From positions 1 through 33,960 of the forward strand of contig JAQZBV010000063.1 in the NCBI GenBank assembly GCA_029237685.1: 33,960 nt of DNA. The letters run 5' to 3'. Both the position numbers and the translations under genes were made by a program. The notes beneath the pieces are model-generated. The model saw only the letters and a program-made list of their open reading frames with translations. It did no database searches and was not told the origin of the DNA. This stretch comes from Cytophagaceae bacterium (GTDB lineage: Bacteria > Bacteroidota > Bacteroidia > Cytophagales > Cytophagaceae). Of this stretch, positions 8,824-17,200 are shown piece after piece. Each line of letters opens with the position of its first letter. Positions within the stretch are counted from its first letter, which is position 1.

Positions 8824-8914
8824 GGGTGTCAGGTCTTTCGACCTGACACTGATGGAATGAAAATAAACCGATTGCTCAATTAATGGCCATGTTAGGTCGA
8901 AAGACCTGACACCC
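8824..8914. repeat. Inverted pair of palindromes, REP-doublet (REPIN) like
   Basis: The left copy folds as GTGTCAGGTC-tttc-GACCTGACAC (8826-8849). The right copy folds as GTTAGGTC-gaaa-GACCTGAC (8891-8910). The 21 bases 8824-8844 are the exact reverse complement of 8894-8914, so the two hairpins are inverted copies of one element separated by about 45 bp of unrelated sequence. The pair lies between two minus-strand genes. Confidence 0.8.
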
Positions 8915-8919
8915 ACACA

Positions 8920-8943
8920 AAGCGGAGTTTTTTTTCTCCGCTT
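8920..8943 (-). terminator. Hairpin after the ABC-F gene, possible terminator
   Basis: AAGCGGAG (8920-8927) pairs perfectly with CTCCGCTT (8936-8943) around a loop of eight T on the plus strand. It begins 8 bp after the ABC-F stop. Along the minus strand only TTTGTG follows the stem, so the U-tract is weak. Confidence 0.45.
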
Positions 8944-8951
8944 ATCTTAGA

Positions 8952-10862
8952 TTAAAATTTTTCAAGTTCCATCATTTTATTCTCCCATTCGTTTTGCTTT
9001 TTAATCAATACGGGACTAAGCGCGGCATGTTTTTCACTGTAAAATCTCAACTCCGCTTCCTGCTTGTAGATCTCGTCAGAAGCCAGTTTCTCTTCTACCA
9101 ATTTGATCTCTTTTTCCAGCTCTTCTATTTCCTGTTCAATCGCTGTGATTTCTTTTTTAATTTTCTTGATGAGTTTATCATCGGCAGGATTCGTTGTTCG
9201 TGGCGCTTCCTGTTTTACAGTTACGGTTTTGACAGGTTTAGGCGCACTCTGTTTTTTTGTATTGCCATCACGTTCCGCACTCCATTTGACGAATTCGTCG
9301 TATGTACCAGGGTATTCTTTGATTTGCTGATCTTCGATCCACCAAATTTTATTAGCAGTTTCCCGCACAAAATGCCTGTCGTGTGAAACGATAACGATCG
9401 TGCCTTCATACTGTGTCAAGGCTTGTATCAAACGATTCACCGAAGACATGTCCAAATGGTTGGTCGGTTCATCGAGCAAAAGAAAGTTGGATTGTGAGAC
9501 CAATGTTTTGGCTAAAGCCACACGCGCTCGTTCTCCTCCCGACAGTACTTTTATTTTTTTGAATACATCGTCACTGGAGAATAGAAAACAACCAAGAATA
9601 CTGCGCAGTTCTGTTTCTGTTTTCGCACTGCCCATGGTTTTCAATTCATCCAATACAGTATTCTCAACCGTTAAAGATTCCAATTGATGTTGAGCATAAG
9701 AATAACTTTCGACCTGATGACCAAAAGCATGTTCACCTTCAAATGACTCTTCACCGGAGATGATGCGGAGCAGGGTAGACTTGCCTTTTCCGTTGGCACC
9801 GATCAATGCGATCTTATCGCCTCGTTCAATGCGGGCTGTAGCGTTTTTTAAAATGTGCAGGTCGCCGTAGCTCTTGGCGATTTTATCTAAGCTTACGATA
9901 CTTCTTCCCGGTTGCACACGCATGTTAAAACGGAATAAGACTTTCGCTTCTTCATCCGGAATTTCTTCGATGACATCCATACGCTCCAGTGATTTTACAC
10001 GCGATTGTACTTGTCTCGCTTTACTCGCTTTGGCCTTGAAGCGCTCAATGAATTGTTCCGTTTGTTTTATTTTAGCTTGTTGATTGGCGTAAGTGCTTTT
10101 TAGAATTTCAGAACGCAACTCTTTTTCTTCCAGATAGAAAGTATAGTTCCCTTGATAAATTTCAAGATCCTGGTATTTCACTTCTACAATCATGTTGCAA
10201 GTATGGTCCAGAAATTCCCTGTCGTGGGATACTACAATGGTAGCGCCTTCATAGTCCGTCAAGTATTCTTCGATCCACTGAATAGAAGGCAAGTCCAAGT
10301 GATTGGTCGGTTCATCAAGCATGAGAAGCGAAGGCTTTTGCAACAGTAGTTTCGCCAGCATCACACGCATTCTCCATCCTCCTGAAAAATTCTTCAAAGG
10401 TTTAGTTAAGTCTTCGGTACGAAAACCAAGGCCTTCTAATATTTTTTCTGTTTGCGATTGTATCGAATAGCCATCCAGACTTTCAAAGCGTTCCTGAAGT
10501 GCACTCAATTTGTACACCAGGTCTTCCTGGTAATCCGTTTCCATTTGCTGGATGATTTTATCCATTTGCGCTTGCACTTGATTGGCTTCGGCAAAGGCTT
10601 CCATCGCTACGGCTAAAATGCTGTCTTCACTTTGGTAGGACAATAAATCCTGGTTCAAATACCCGATCGTGCAATCATTGCTTTTAGAAATGGATCCTGC
10701 GTCTGGTGTCATGTCTCCATTGATCAATTTCAATAGGGTAGATTTGCCGGTTCCGTTGGCGCCGATCAGTCCGATTTTATCTTTTGGCTTAATTTGTAAG
10801 GAGATGTCTTCGTAAATAGGGCGGGCGCCGATGAAGTAGGATAAATTGTGAATAGTAAGCAT
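8952..10862 (-). CDS. ABC-F family ATPase
   Basis: A 636-residue soluble protein with two ABC domains and no membrane segments. I start it at the ATG at 10862 (MLTIHNLSYFIGAR); a longer frame to 10910 adds 16 residues unlike the family. Domain 1 has GANGTGKST (34-42), FSGGW (159-163) and DEPTNHLD (183-190). A charged inter-domain linker follows at about 250-300 (KIKQTEQFIERFKAKASKARQVQSR). Domain 2 has GANGKGKST (355-363), LSGGE (440-444) and DEPTNHLD (464-471). A C-terminal coiled coil (KKIKKEITAIEQEIEELEKEI) resembles the Uup/YdiF branch. These proteins bind the ribosomal E site or nucleic acid. Whether it is housekeeping or protective against antibiotics cannot be told from sequence alone. 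Confidence 0.92.
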   Translation of the reverse strand: MLTIHNLSYFIGARPIYEDISLQIKPKDKIGLIGANGTGKSTLLKLINGDMTPDAGSISKSNDCTIGYLNQDLLSYQSEDSILAVAMEAFAEANQVQAQMDKIIQQMETDYQEDLVYKLSALQERFESLDGYSIQSQTEKILEGLGFRTEDLTKPLKNFSGGWRMRVMLAKLLLQKPSLLMLDEPTNHLDLPSIQWIEEYLTDYEGATIVVSHDREFLDHTCNMIVEVKYQDLEIYQGNYTFYLEEKELRSEILKSTYANQQAKIKQTEQFIERFKAKASKARQVQSRVKSLERMDVIEEIPDEEAKVLFRFNMRVQPGRSIVSLDKIAKSYGDLHILKNATARIERGDKIALIGANGKGKSTLLRIISGEESFEGEHAFGHQVESYSYAQHQLESLTVENTVLDELKTMGSAKTETELRSILGCFLFSSDDVFKKIKVLSGGERARVALAKTLVSQSNFLLLDEPTNHLDMSSVNRLIQALTQYEGTIVIVSHDRHFVRETANKIWWIEDQQIKEYPGTYDEFVKWSAERDGNTKKQSAPKPVKTVTVKQEAPRTTNPADDKLIKKIKKEITAIEQEIEELEKEIKLVEEKLASDEIYKQEAELRFYSEKHAALSPVLIKKQNEWENKMMELEKF

Positions 10863-11034
10863 AGCACAAAGGTAATATATCCATTCCTTCTTTTTAAATT
10901 TGTAGCCCAAATTAACCCCGATTCCCCAATTAGGACAAAGTGTTTTTATTTAAAGCGCTCTGGTTCTAAAAAAAGAATGATTTCATGAGTTGCATGATAC
11001 ATATGGTCTAAAGCTTAGTTTGGAATGAAGAATT

Positions 11035-11520
11035 ATGAGGAAACCCGAGTTTGATGATATTTTCATGCAATTGGCCGAAAACCTTGCTTTGAGGTCTCAT
11101 TGCATCAAAAGACAGGTAGGGGCGGTATTGACAAAAGATACCCGGATCATATCCATCGGCTACAATGGACCTCCCGCAGGCACGCATAACTGCGATTTAG
11201 AATGGCCGGAAGTGGGTTGTCCAAAGGATTCTAAGGGAAGTTGCTCTTTGGCCCTGCATGCCGAACAAAATGCCATCATCTTTGCTTCTAATAACGGATC
11301 GCAATTGAAAGGATCAACCCTTTACGTGACTTTGTCTCCCTGTTTGTCTTGTGCCCGCCATATTTTCTCTGTTGGGATTGAAAAAGTCATTTACCTCAAC
11401 TCTTATGCAGAATACAAAGGCTTGAAAGAAGATGAGGGAGTAGCCTTTCTAAGGAAGTTTGGAGTAACGGTAGAGCGGTATAAAAATAGTGATCAGTTGT
11501 CGGTGGTCAGTGGTCAGTAG
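11035..11520 (+). CDS. dCMP deaminase family protein
   Basis: A 161-residue zinc-dependent deaminase. The zinc ligands and the catalytic acid are seen in HAEQNA (His75, Glu77) and SPCLSC (Cys103, Cys106). The insert CDLEWPEVGCPKDSKGSCSLALHAE carries the extra Cys/His residues typical of dCMP deaminases and ComE protein 2. It converts dCMP to dUMP for dTTP supply. The fold is complete by about residue 149 (KFGVTVERY). The last 9-11 residues (QLSVVSGQ and neighbours), including the stop codon, are encoded by a 7-bp tandem repeat, so the original stop was probably elsewhere. It is divergent from the ABC-F gene and convergent with murB. Confidence 0.9.
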   Translation: MRKPEFDDIFMQLAENLALRSHCIKRQVGAVLTKDTRIISIGYNGPPAGTHNCDLEWPEVGCPKDSKGSCSLALHAEQNAIIFASNNGSQLKGSTLYVTLSPCLSCARHIFSVGIEKVIYLNSYAEYKGLKEDEGVAFLRKFGVTVERYKNSDQLSVVSGQ

Positions 11521-11521
11521 T
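11494..11521. repeat. Heptamer array overlapping the dCMP deaminase stop
   Basis: Four 7-bp units: CAGTTGT CGGTGGT CAGTGGT CAGTAGT. They code for the last residues of the deaminase and supply its TAG stop (11518-11520). A related stretch recurs near 11614-11633. Confidence 0.75.
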
Positions 11522-11527
11522 TTGCGC

Positions 11528-11656
11528 GTTGTTGGCGTCTCGCCAACAACTGGATTTTAGTAACACGTTTCTATCCTAACACTTGTTGGCGGGACGCCAA
11601 CAAGGAGTGAATAGTGATCAGTAGTGCAGTTGTTATTGTTGGCTTCTAGCCACAAC
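11528..11656. repeat. Second family of inverted palindromes
   Basis: Hairpin 1 is GTTGTTGGCG-tct-CGCCAACAAC (11528-11550). Hairpin 2 is CTTGTTGGCG-gga-CGCCAACAAG (11582-11604) and is in inverted orientation, judged by its loop. A third degenerate copy, TTGTTGGCT-tct-AGCCACAAC, lies at about 11637-11656. The two perfect hairpins each have a 10-bp stem and are 31 bp apart, the same design as the pair at 8.8 kb but a different sequence. Confidence 0.75.
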
Positions 11657-11671
11657 AGCGAATAATTTTTT

Positions 11672-11730
11672 AACTAACAACTAACAACTAACAACTAACA
11701 ACTAACAACTAACAACTAACAACTAACAAC
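11672..11730. repeat. Tandem heptamer array (AACTAAC)8 behind murB
   Basis: Eight perfect 7-bp units plus a partial one, running up to and into the first base of the complement of the murB stop codon (TAG at 11732-11730). Confidence 0.9.
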
Positions 11731-12605
11731 TATATAATATTCACTTCAGTCTCTAACTGAATTCCGAATGTTTCCCAGATAGAATGTTTGATCGATTCGG
11801 ATAATTTTTTGATGTCGTTGCCATCCGCATGGCCGTAATTGACGAGCACTAGCGCCTGATCTTTATGCACTCCGTAGGTACCGAAGTTTTTGCCTTTCCA
11901 TCCCGCTGTTTCGATCAACCATCCGGCAGGAACTTTTACTTTGGTAGCGTCAATCGGATAACTCACGATGTTGGGATAGGTTTCTTTCAGTGAGGCGAAT
12001 TGATTCACACTGATCTCCGGATTTTTGAAAAAACTTCCGGCATTCCCGATTTGCGCGGGGTCCGGTAGTTTAGATTGTCTGATCGCTATGACCGCTTGGC
12101 TCACATCTTGGATGGATGGAGCTGTAATTTTCATGCGATCTAACGTATCTTTAATCGCTCCATAAGTCGTATTCAATGTCGCATTTTTTCTCAAGGCAAA
12201 GCGAACTTTTGTAATGACCCATTTCCCTTTTTCTTCCCGTTTAAAAATGCTGTCCCGGTAACCGAACTGGCATTCCGCATTGCTGAATTGACGGGATTCT
12301 TTGGTCTGGATATTGACTCCCTCAACGGATACGATCACATCTTTAACTTCCACTCCATAGGCACCTATGTTTTGAATAGGAGAGGCGCCTACTGAACCAG
12401 GGATCAAGGAAAGATTTTCAACACCTGCCCATCCATTGTCCACGGCTTGCAACACAAATTGGTGCCAATTTTCCCCTGCACCTACATCTACTAATATGGA
12501 ATCATCGGTCTCTTCGTGTATGTGTAGTCCCTTGATGTTATTTTTTAAAACAATGCCTTCAAAATCTTCCGTAAATAGAATATTGCTGCCTCCTCCCAAA
12601 ATCAA
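11730..12605 (-). CDS. murB: UDP-N-acetylenolpyruvoylglucosamine reductase, N-terminus disrupted
   Basis: MurB reduces UDP-GlcNAc-enolpyruvate to UDP-MurNAc in peptidoglycan synthesis, using FAD and NADPH. From the TTG at 12605, 291 residues are seen: the FAD loop GGGSN (4-8), IPGSVGASPIQNIGAYG (68-84), Tyr116-Arg117 (FGYRDS), Ser191 (GNAGSFFKNP) and Glu287 (LETEVNII), which cover the known catalytic residues. A normal MurB starts some 40 residues earlier with an NTFG-type motif. Here the same frame extends only 22 codons upstream, reading NARFFLLDDRRISEEPLLILGGG, and is then closed by TAA at 12674-12672 with no usable start. The 5' part thus looks frameshifted or deleted, or the sequence has an error. 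The catalytic body is undamaged. Confidence 0.8.
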   Translation of the reverse strand: MILGGGSNILFTEDFEGIVLKNNIKGLHIHEETDDSILVDVGAGENWHQFVLQAVDNGWAGVENLSLIPGSVGASPIQNIGAYGVEVKDVIVSVEGVNIQTKESRQFSNAECQFGYRDSIFKREEKGKWVITKVRFALRKNATLNTTYGAIKDTLDRMKITAPSIQDVSQAVIAIRQSKLPDPAQIGNAGSFFKNPEISVNQFASLKETYPNIVSYPIDATKVKVPAGWLIETAGWKGKNFGTYGVHKDQALVLVNYGHADGNDIKKLSESIKHSIWETFGIQLETEVNII

Positions 12606-12879
12606 TAAAGGTTCTTCTGAAATCCGCCTGTCATCAAGTAAGAAGAAACGAGCATTGGCAAGGTGTTTGTATTAGTTTCGGTGAGACAAATCTATCACTC
12701 TATGGCCAAAATTGAGCGAAAGCTTTGTTAAAAAAGAAAAAAACGCATTTTTATTTATACTGATTCTAAATTACTCATGTGAGTAAATCGTTCCCATTTA
12801 TAATGAGTAGACAGTCAGTTCATTATACGGAATCTTCATTTTTACGCTGTATAAAGGCTTTTCCGCATGTCAAAACAAG
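12606..12879. other. Intergenic: murB 5' remnant and leader of the act operon
   Basis: A stretch without an intact gene. On the minus strand, 12606-12671 continues the murB frame without a start. The GTG at 12698-12696 would begin a MurB-like N-terminus (MIDLSHRN) that runs into the TAA. From 12700 to 12879 I see only A/T-rich DNA, with no tRNA, ORF or clear hairpin. Confidence 0.5.
12687..12721 (-). promoter_or_regulatory. Possible promoter before murB
   Basis: On the minus strand TAGATTTG (12694-12687) matches TAnnTTTG exactly. TTTC lies 23 bp upstream (12721-12718), a poor and distant partner for TTTG. It overlaps the place where the murB N-terminus should be coded, so the match may be chance. 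Confidence 0.3.
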
Positions 12880-12910
12880 TTTGATTAATTCGATTTGAGT
12901 AATAGATTTG
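12880..12910 (+). promoter_or_regulatory. Promoter of the act-cox respiratory operon
   Basis: TTTG at 12880-12883, exactly 19 bp, then TAGATTTG at 12903-12910, a full match to the Bacteroidota consensus. The actA ATG is 50 bp downstream. No comparable element was noticed in the short gaps inside the operon. Confidence 0.7.
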
Positions 12911-12960
12911 TGAGTCTATTCAAGAAATGGCCATAGAAAGGGATAAAAATATTGTCTAAC

Positions 12961-14208
12961 ATGTCCAAAACATCGATTTCGAACCTTGCATCAAGGTTAT
13001 CTTTACTGATAATTCTATCATTTTTCTTCACAACCGTCCGTGCAGCAAACGCTCCGGACCCTGCATTAGTTTCCCAGGGTGAAGTTTTGTTCAAAGAAAA
13101 CTGTAAATCCTGCCACGCAGTACACACCCAAGAGGTGGGACCTGCGTTGAAAGACGTTACCAAACGCAGAGATGTGAAATGGTTGTCTGCCTGGATCAGG
13201 AACTCTACAGCGGTAATCGCCAGCGGCGATAAATACGCCAACGACATTTACAACAAGTTCGGTAAGTCTCCGATGACTTCGTTCCCTTCGTTTAAAGACG
13301 AGGAGATCAAAGCGGTGTTGGCTTATATCGATGCGGAAGGTGAAAAAGGTCCTGAAAAAGTTATAGTGGATGGCCCTCCTGGTGGACCATCATCTCCTGA
13401 ACCTCCAAAAGAAGATCCTACATCAACAATCATCCTGATTCTAGTAGTAGTCGTTCTGATTTTAGTCTTGACGACATTGATTGTCTTCTTATCCGTGATC
13501 AAACGATTCCTGAAAGACAAAGAAGCTACTTTAACAGAAGCCGATAAAGAATTGGTGAATCAGAAGTTTGATCTGGTAGTGGTAGTGAAGAGCAAAATGT
13601 TCATCACCATTGTTTCTCTCTTATTCGTTACGATCGCTGTTCGTGCCTGCTGGTTAGGTGCTCTGTCTATCGGAGTAGAACAAAACTACGAGCCGGTTCA
13701 GCCGATTCCATTCTCCCATAAGCAACATGCGGGTGATATGAAAATCAACTGTAACTATTGCCACACCGGTGCTTACAAATCCAAACAAGCGAACATTCCT
13801 TCCGTGAACATTTGTATGAACTGTCATACACACGTAACAGAAGGTTCTCGTTTCGGTAAAGAGGCCATCGCTAAAGTGGTGAAAGCATACAACGACGGTG
13901 CTCCAATCAAATGGATCAGAGTTCATAACCTGCCTGATTTGGCTTACTTCAACCACTCTCAGCATACGACAGTAGCTGGTATCGAATGTCAGAAATGTCA
14001 CGGTCCGATTGAAGAAATGGAGATCGTAAGACAACATTCTCCATTGACCATGGGATGGTGTATCAACTGTCACAGAGAGACAGCTGTAAATTCTAAAGAC
14101 AACGCTTACTACGACAGGTTGTTGAAAGTACACGCTGACTCTAAGAAGAAAGGCGAAATGAAAGCCGAAGACATCGGAGCGATCGATTGTTCTAAATGTC
14201 ACTATTAA
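12961..14208 (+). CDS. actA: ActA, multiheme cytochrome c of alternative complex III
   Basis: 415 residues from the ATG at 12961; a TTG 9 bp upstream is less likely. A signal or anchor segment (LSLLIILSFFFTTVRA) precedes a class I cytochrome c domain with CKSCH at 48-52 and a candidate axial Met105. A Pro-rich linker and a membrane helix (156-180) follow, then a second helix (213-237) and a C-terminal multiheme domain with CXXCH at 264, 285, 343, 367 and 410. That makes six heme sites, against five described for the Rhodothermus marinus ActA. ActA passes electrons within the quinol:cytochrome c oxidoreductase on the periplasmic side. First gene of the operon, 39 bp before actB. Confidence 0.92.
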   Translation: MSKTSISNLASRLSLLIILSFFFTTVRAANAPDPALVSQGEVLFKENCKSCHAVHTQEVGPALKDVTKRRDVKWLSAWIRNSTAVIASGDKYANDIYNKFGKSPMTSFPSFKDEEIKAVLAYIDAEGEKGPEKVIVDGPPGGPSSPEPPKEDPTSTIILILVVVVLILVLTTLIVFLSVIKRFLKDKEATLTEADKELVNQKFDLVVVVKSKMFITIVSLLFVTIAVRACWLGALSIGVEQNYEPVQPIPFSHKQHAGDMKINCNYCHTGAYKSKQANIPSVNICMNCHTHVTEGSRFGKEAIAKVVKAYNDGAPIKWIRVHNLPDLAYFNHSQHTTVAGIECQKCHGPIEEMEIVRQHSPLTMGWCINCHRETAVNSKDNAYYDRLLKVHADSKKKGEMKAEDIGAIDCSKCHY

Positions 14209-14247
14209 TACTAAGCATAGCCTAATACACAATAGTTCATACTTAAT

Positions 14248-17200
14248 ATGAAAGAAAAAAATAAAGTATTCTGGAAGGGCGTAGAGGAACTTCACAACGA
14301 ACCTGAATTCATTAAAAATAACTTGAATGAATTCCCTGCGTCAGTATTGGCAAAGGATGAGGCATCTGATGAAAGTGCTCCTGATAGAAGAGACTTTTTG
14401 AAATTGGTGGGTTTCAGTGTTGCAGCAGCTACGTTAGCGGCTTGCGAAGCTCCTGTAAAAAAAGCTATCCCATATTTAAATAAACCGGAAGAAATCGAAC
14501 CGGGTATTGCCAACTGGTATGCTACTACTTTCGCTGAAGGTGGTGACTATGCCAGCATCTTGGTAAAGACTCGTGAAGGTCGTCCGATCAAAATAGAAGG
14601 CAATAAATTATCCAGCGTTACCGGAGGTGCTACTTCTGCCAGAGTACAGGCTTCAGTATTGAGTCTTTACGATACAGAACGTTTGAAAGGCGTACAGTCT
14701 GCAGGCAAAGCATCTTCTTGGGAAGTTGCCGATGCAGCGATTGTAGATAGATTGTCTAAAATATCTCAAGAAGGTGGAGCGATCAGAATCGTTTCTTCTA
14801 CTATTCTTAGTCCTACAACATTAAAAGCAATCGCTGAATTTAAAGCAAAATATCCAACTACAGAACATGTAGTGTATGATGCGATTTCTTCCAGCGCTAT
14901 TTCTAAAGCGAATGCCGCTTCATTTGGCAAAGCTGTGATTCCTTCTTATAGATTTGATAAAGCAGATACGATTGTCAGCTTCGGTGCAGATTTCCTTTGT
15001 ACTTGGGGTGCCGGTGATTACTCTGCTGATTTTGCAAAAACTAGAAAGCTAAGCAAAAACAAAAAGACGATGAGTCGTCTTTACGCTTTTGAAAGCAATC
15101 TTTCTTTGACAGGTAGTAACGCGGATTTCCGTGCTCCGATCAAATTGTCTCAGGAAGGTTTGTTCGTAGCAGAACTATACAATCGTTTAACATCTGCTCG
15201 TATCAATACGGAAGCTGTTAAAAATGACATTTTAGATAAGGCAGTGATTGATCTTTTGGCAAGCAAAGGCAAGTCAATTGTTGTGTCTGGTTCTAACGAT
15301 GTCAATGTTCAGATCCTGATCAACGAGATCAACCTGGCACTGGGTAATTATGGTACGACCATCAACCTTAACAGTCCGGTTAATTATCGTTTGGGTGACG
15401 ATGAAAAAATGAATCAGTTTGTAGATGATTTAAAAGGTGGTAAAGTAGCAGCAGTTATTTTCTACGCTGCTAACCCAGCTTACGATCATCCAAAAGCAGA
15501 AGATATAAAAGCAGGTTTGAAACAAACCAAACTTTCCATCTCTTTTGCAGACAGAGCAGATGAAACAGCTTCTTTGGTGGAATACATCACACCAGACCAC
15601 CATTACCTGGAGTCTTGGAACGATGCGGAACCTAAAGCAGGTTTCTATAGTTTGGCTCAGCCTACTATTTCTCCATTGTTTAAAACAAGACAAGCGCAAG
15701 AAAGCTTGTTGAAATGGTCCGGTAACAATACTGACTATTACACTTACCTGAAAAACAACTGGGGATCTTCGATCCTGAATGGTGGTTCATGGGATAAAGC
15801 ATTGCATGATGGGGTATACGAATCAGGTGTAGCTTCTGTAGAATCCGCTGTAAGTTCTACCTTCAATACCTCTGCTGTAGCGGAAAACATTTCTAAAGTT
15901 TATACTTCTGCAAGCAAAGGTATCGACTTGAAATTGTACGAGAAAGTAGGTATCGGTTCTGGTGTACAAGCCAACAACCCATGGTTGCAAGAACTTCCAG
16001 ATCCAATCTCTAAAGCAACTTGGGATAACTACTTAGCCGTATCTAAGAAATACGCTGACGATAACAAGTTGAAAGAAGGAGATCTGGTAGAGATCAAAGT
16101 TGGTAATAAAAAATTAGCGAAAGCTGTTCCTGTGTTAATTCAACCGGGTCAGGCTCCAGGTACTGCTTCTCTAGCACTTGGTTACGGTAGAGAGAAAGCA
16201 GGTAAAGTAGGTACAGGAGTAGGAGCGAATGCTTTTGCTTTAGCTACGATACAGGATGGATTGGTGCAGTACAGCGCATTCAATGTAACGATCACACCAA
16301 CCGGAGGATTTTCTCAAATCGCTCAAACGCAAACTCACCATACCATCATGAACCGTCCGATCATTCAGGATGCGACATTGAAGGAATACAAAGCTAATCC
16401 TGCTGCAGGACGTTTCTTCCCAACGGTAACCACACCGGATGGAAAAGTTGCTCCTGCAAAAGTAGATATCTGGAAAGATCAACACGTTCAGCCTAACCAC
16501 AAGTGGGGGATGAGCATCGACTTGAACACATGTTTGGGTTGCGGTGCTTGTGTGATTGCTTGTCAAGCTGAAAATAACGTACCAGTAGTCGGTAAGAAAG
16601 AAGTCATCAACCGTCGTGAAATGCACTGGATCCGTATCGATAGATACTACAGTTCTGCTGCAGAACCGAAAGAAACGGGTGTTTACTTTAAAGGTGAAGG
16701 TGACTTAGAATTGCCTGATCAAACTGAAAATCTGGAAGTGACTTTCCAACCGATGATGTGTCAGCACTGTAACCATGCTCCTTGTGAGTCTGTTTGTCCG
16801 GTAGCTGCAACCACACACAGTACAGAAGGTTTGAACCAAATGACATACAACCGTTGTGTAGGTACTAGATACTGTGCCAACAACTGTCCGTATAAAGTAC
16901 GTCGTTTCAACTGGTTCAAGTATTTCGATAACGGAGAAGTATTTGATAAAAACACTTCAATGAACACAGCTCTTGGCCGCATGGTGTTGAACCCGGATGT
17001 TACGGTTCGTTCACGTGGGGTAATGGAAAAATGTTCTATGTGCGTGCAACGCATTCAAGAAGGTAAATTGACTGCTAAGAAAGAGAAGAGAAAAGTAAAA
17101 GACGGAGAAATCAACGTTGCTTGTGCAGCGGCTTGTGCTACCGGAGCAATTACTTTCGGCGATCAGAACGATCCGGAAAGTCAAGTATCGTTGGAAAACG

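Noticed and set aside
8994-9386. 130-codon plus-strand ORF opposite the ABC-F gene
   Set aside because: It is antisense to the coiled-coil and ATPase coding region, is Phe-rich, and has no domain.
13654-14295. 213-codon minus-strand ORF opposite actA and the start of actB
   Set aside because: It lies wholly across strongly supported genes, is rich in Cys, Phe and Ser in a way typical of antisense reading, and has no recognisable domain.
14248-16500. ActB as an active molybdenum enzyme
   Set aside because: The neighbouring act genes place it in alternative complex III, whose ActB1 part is known to lack the cofactor.
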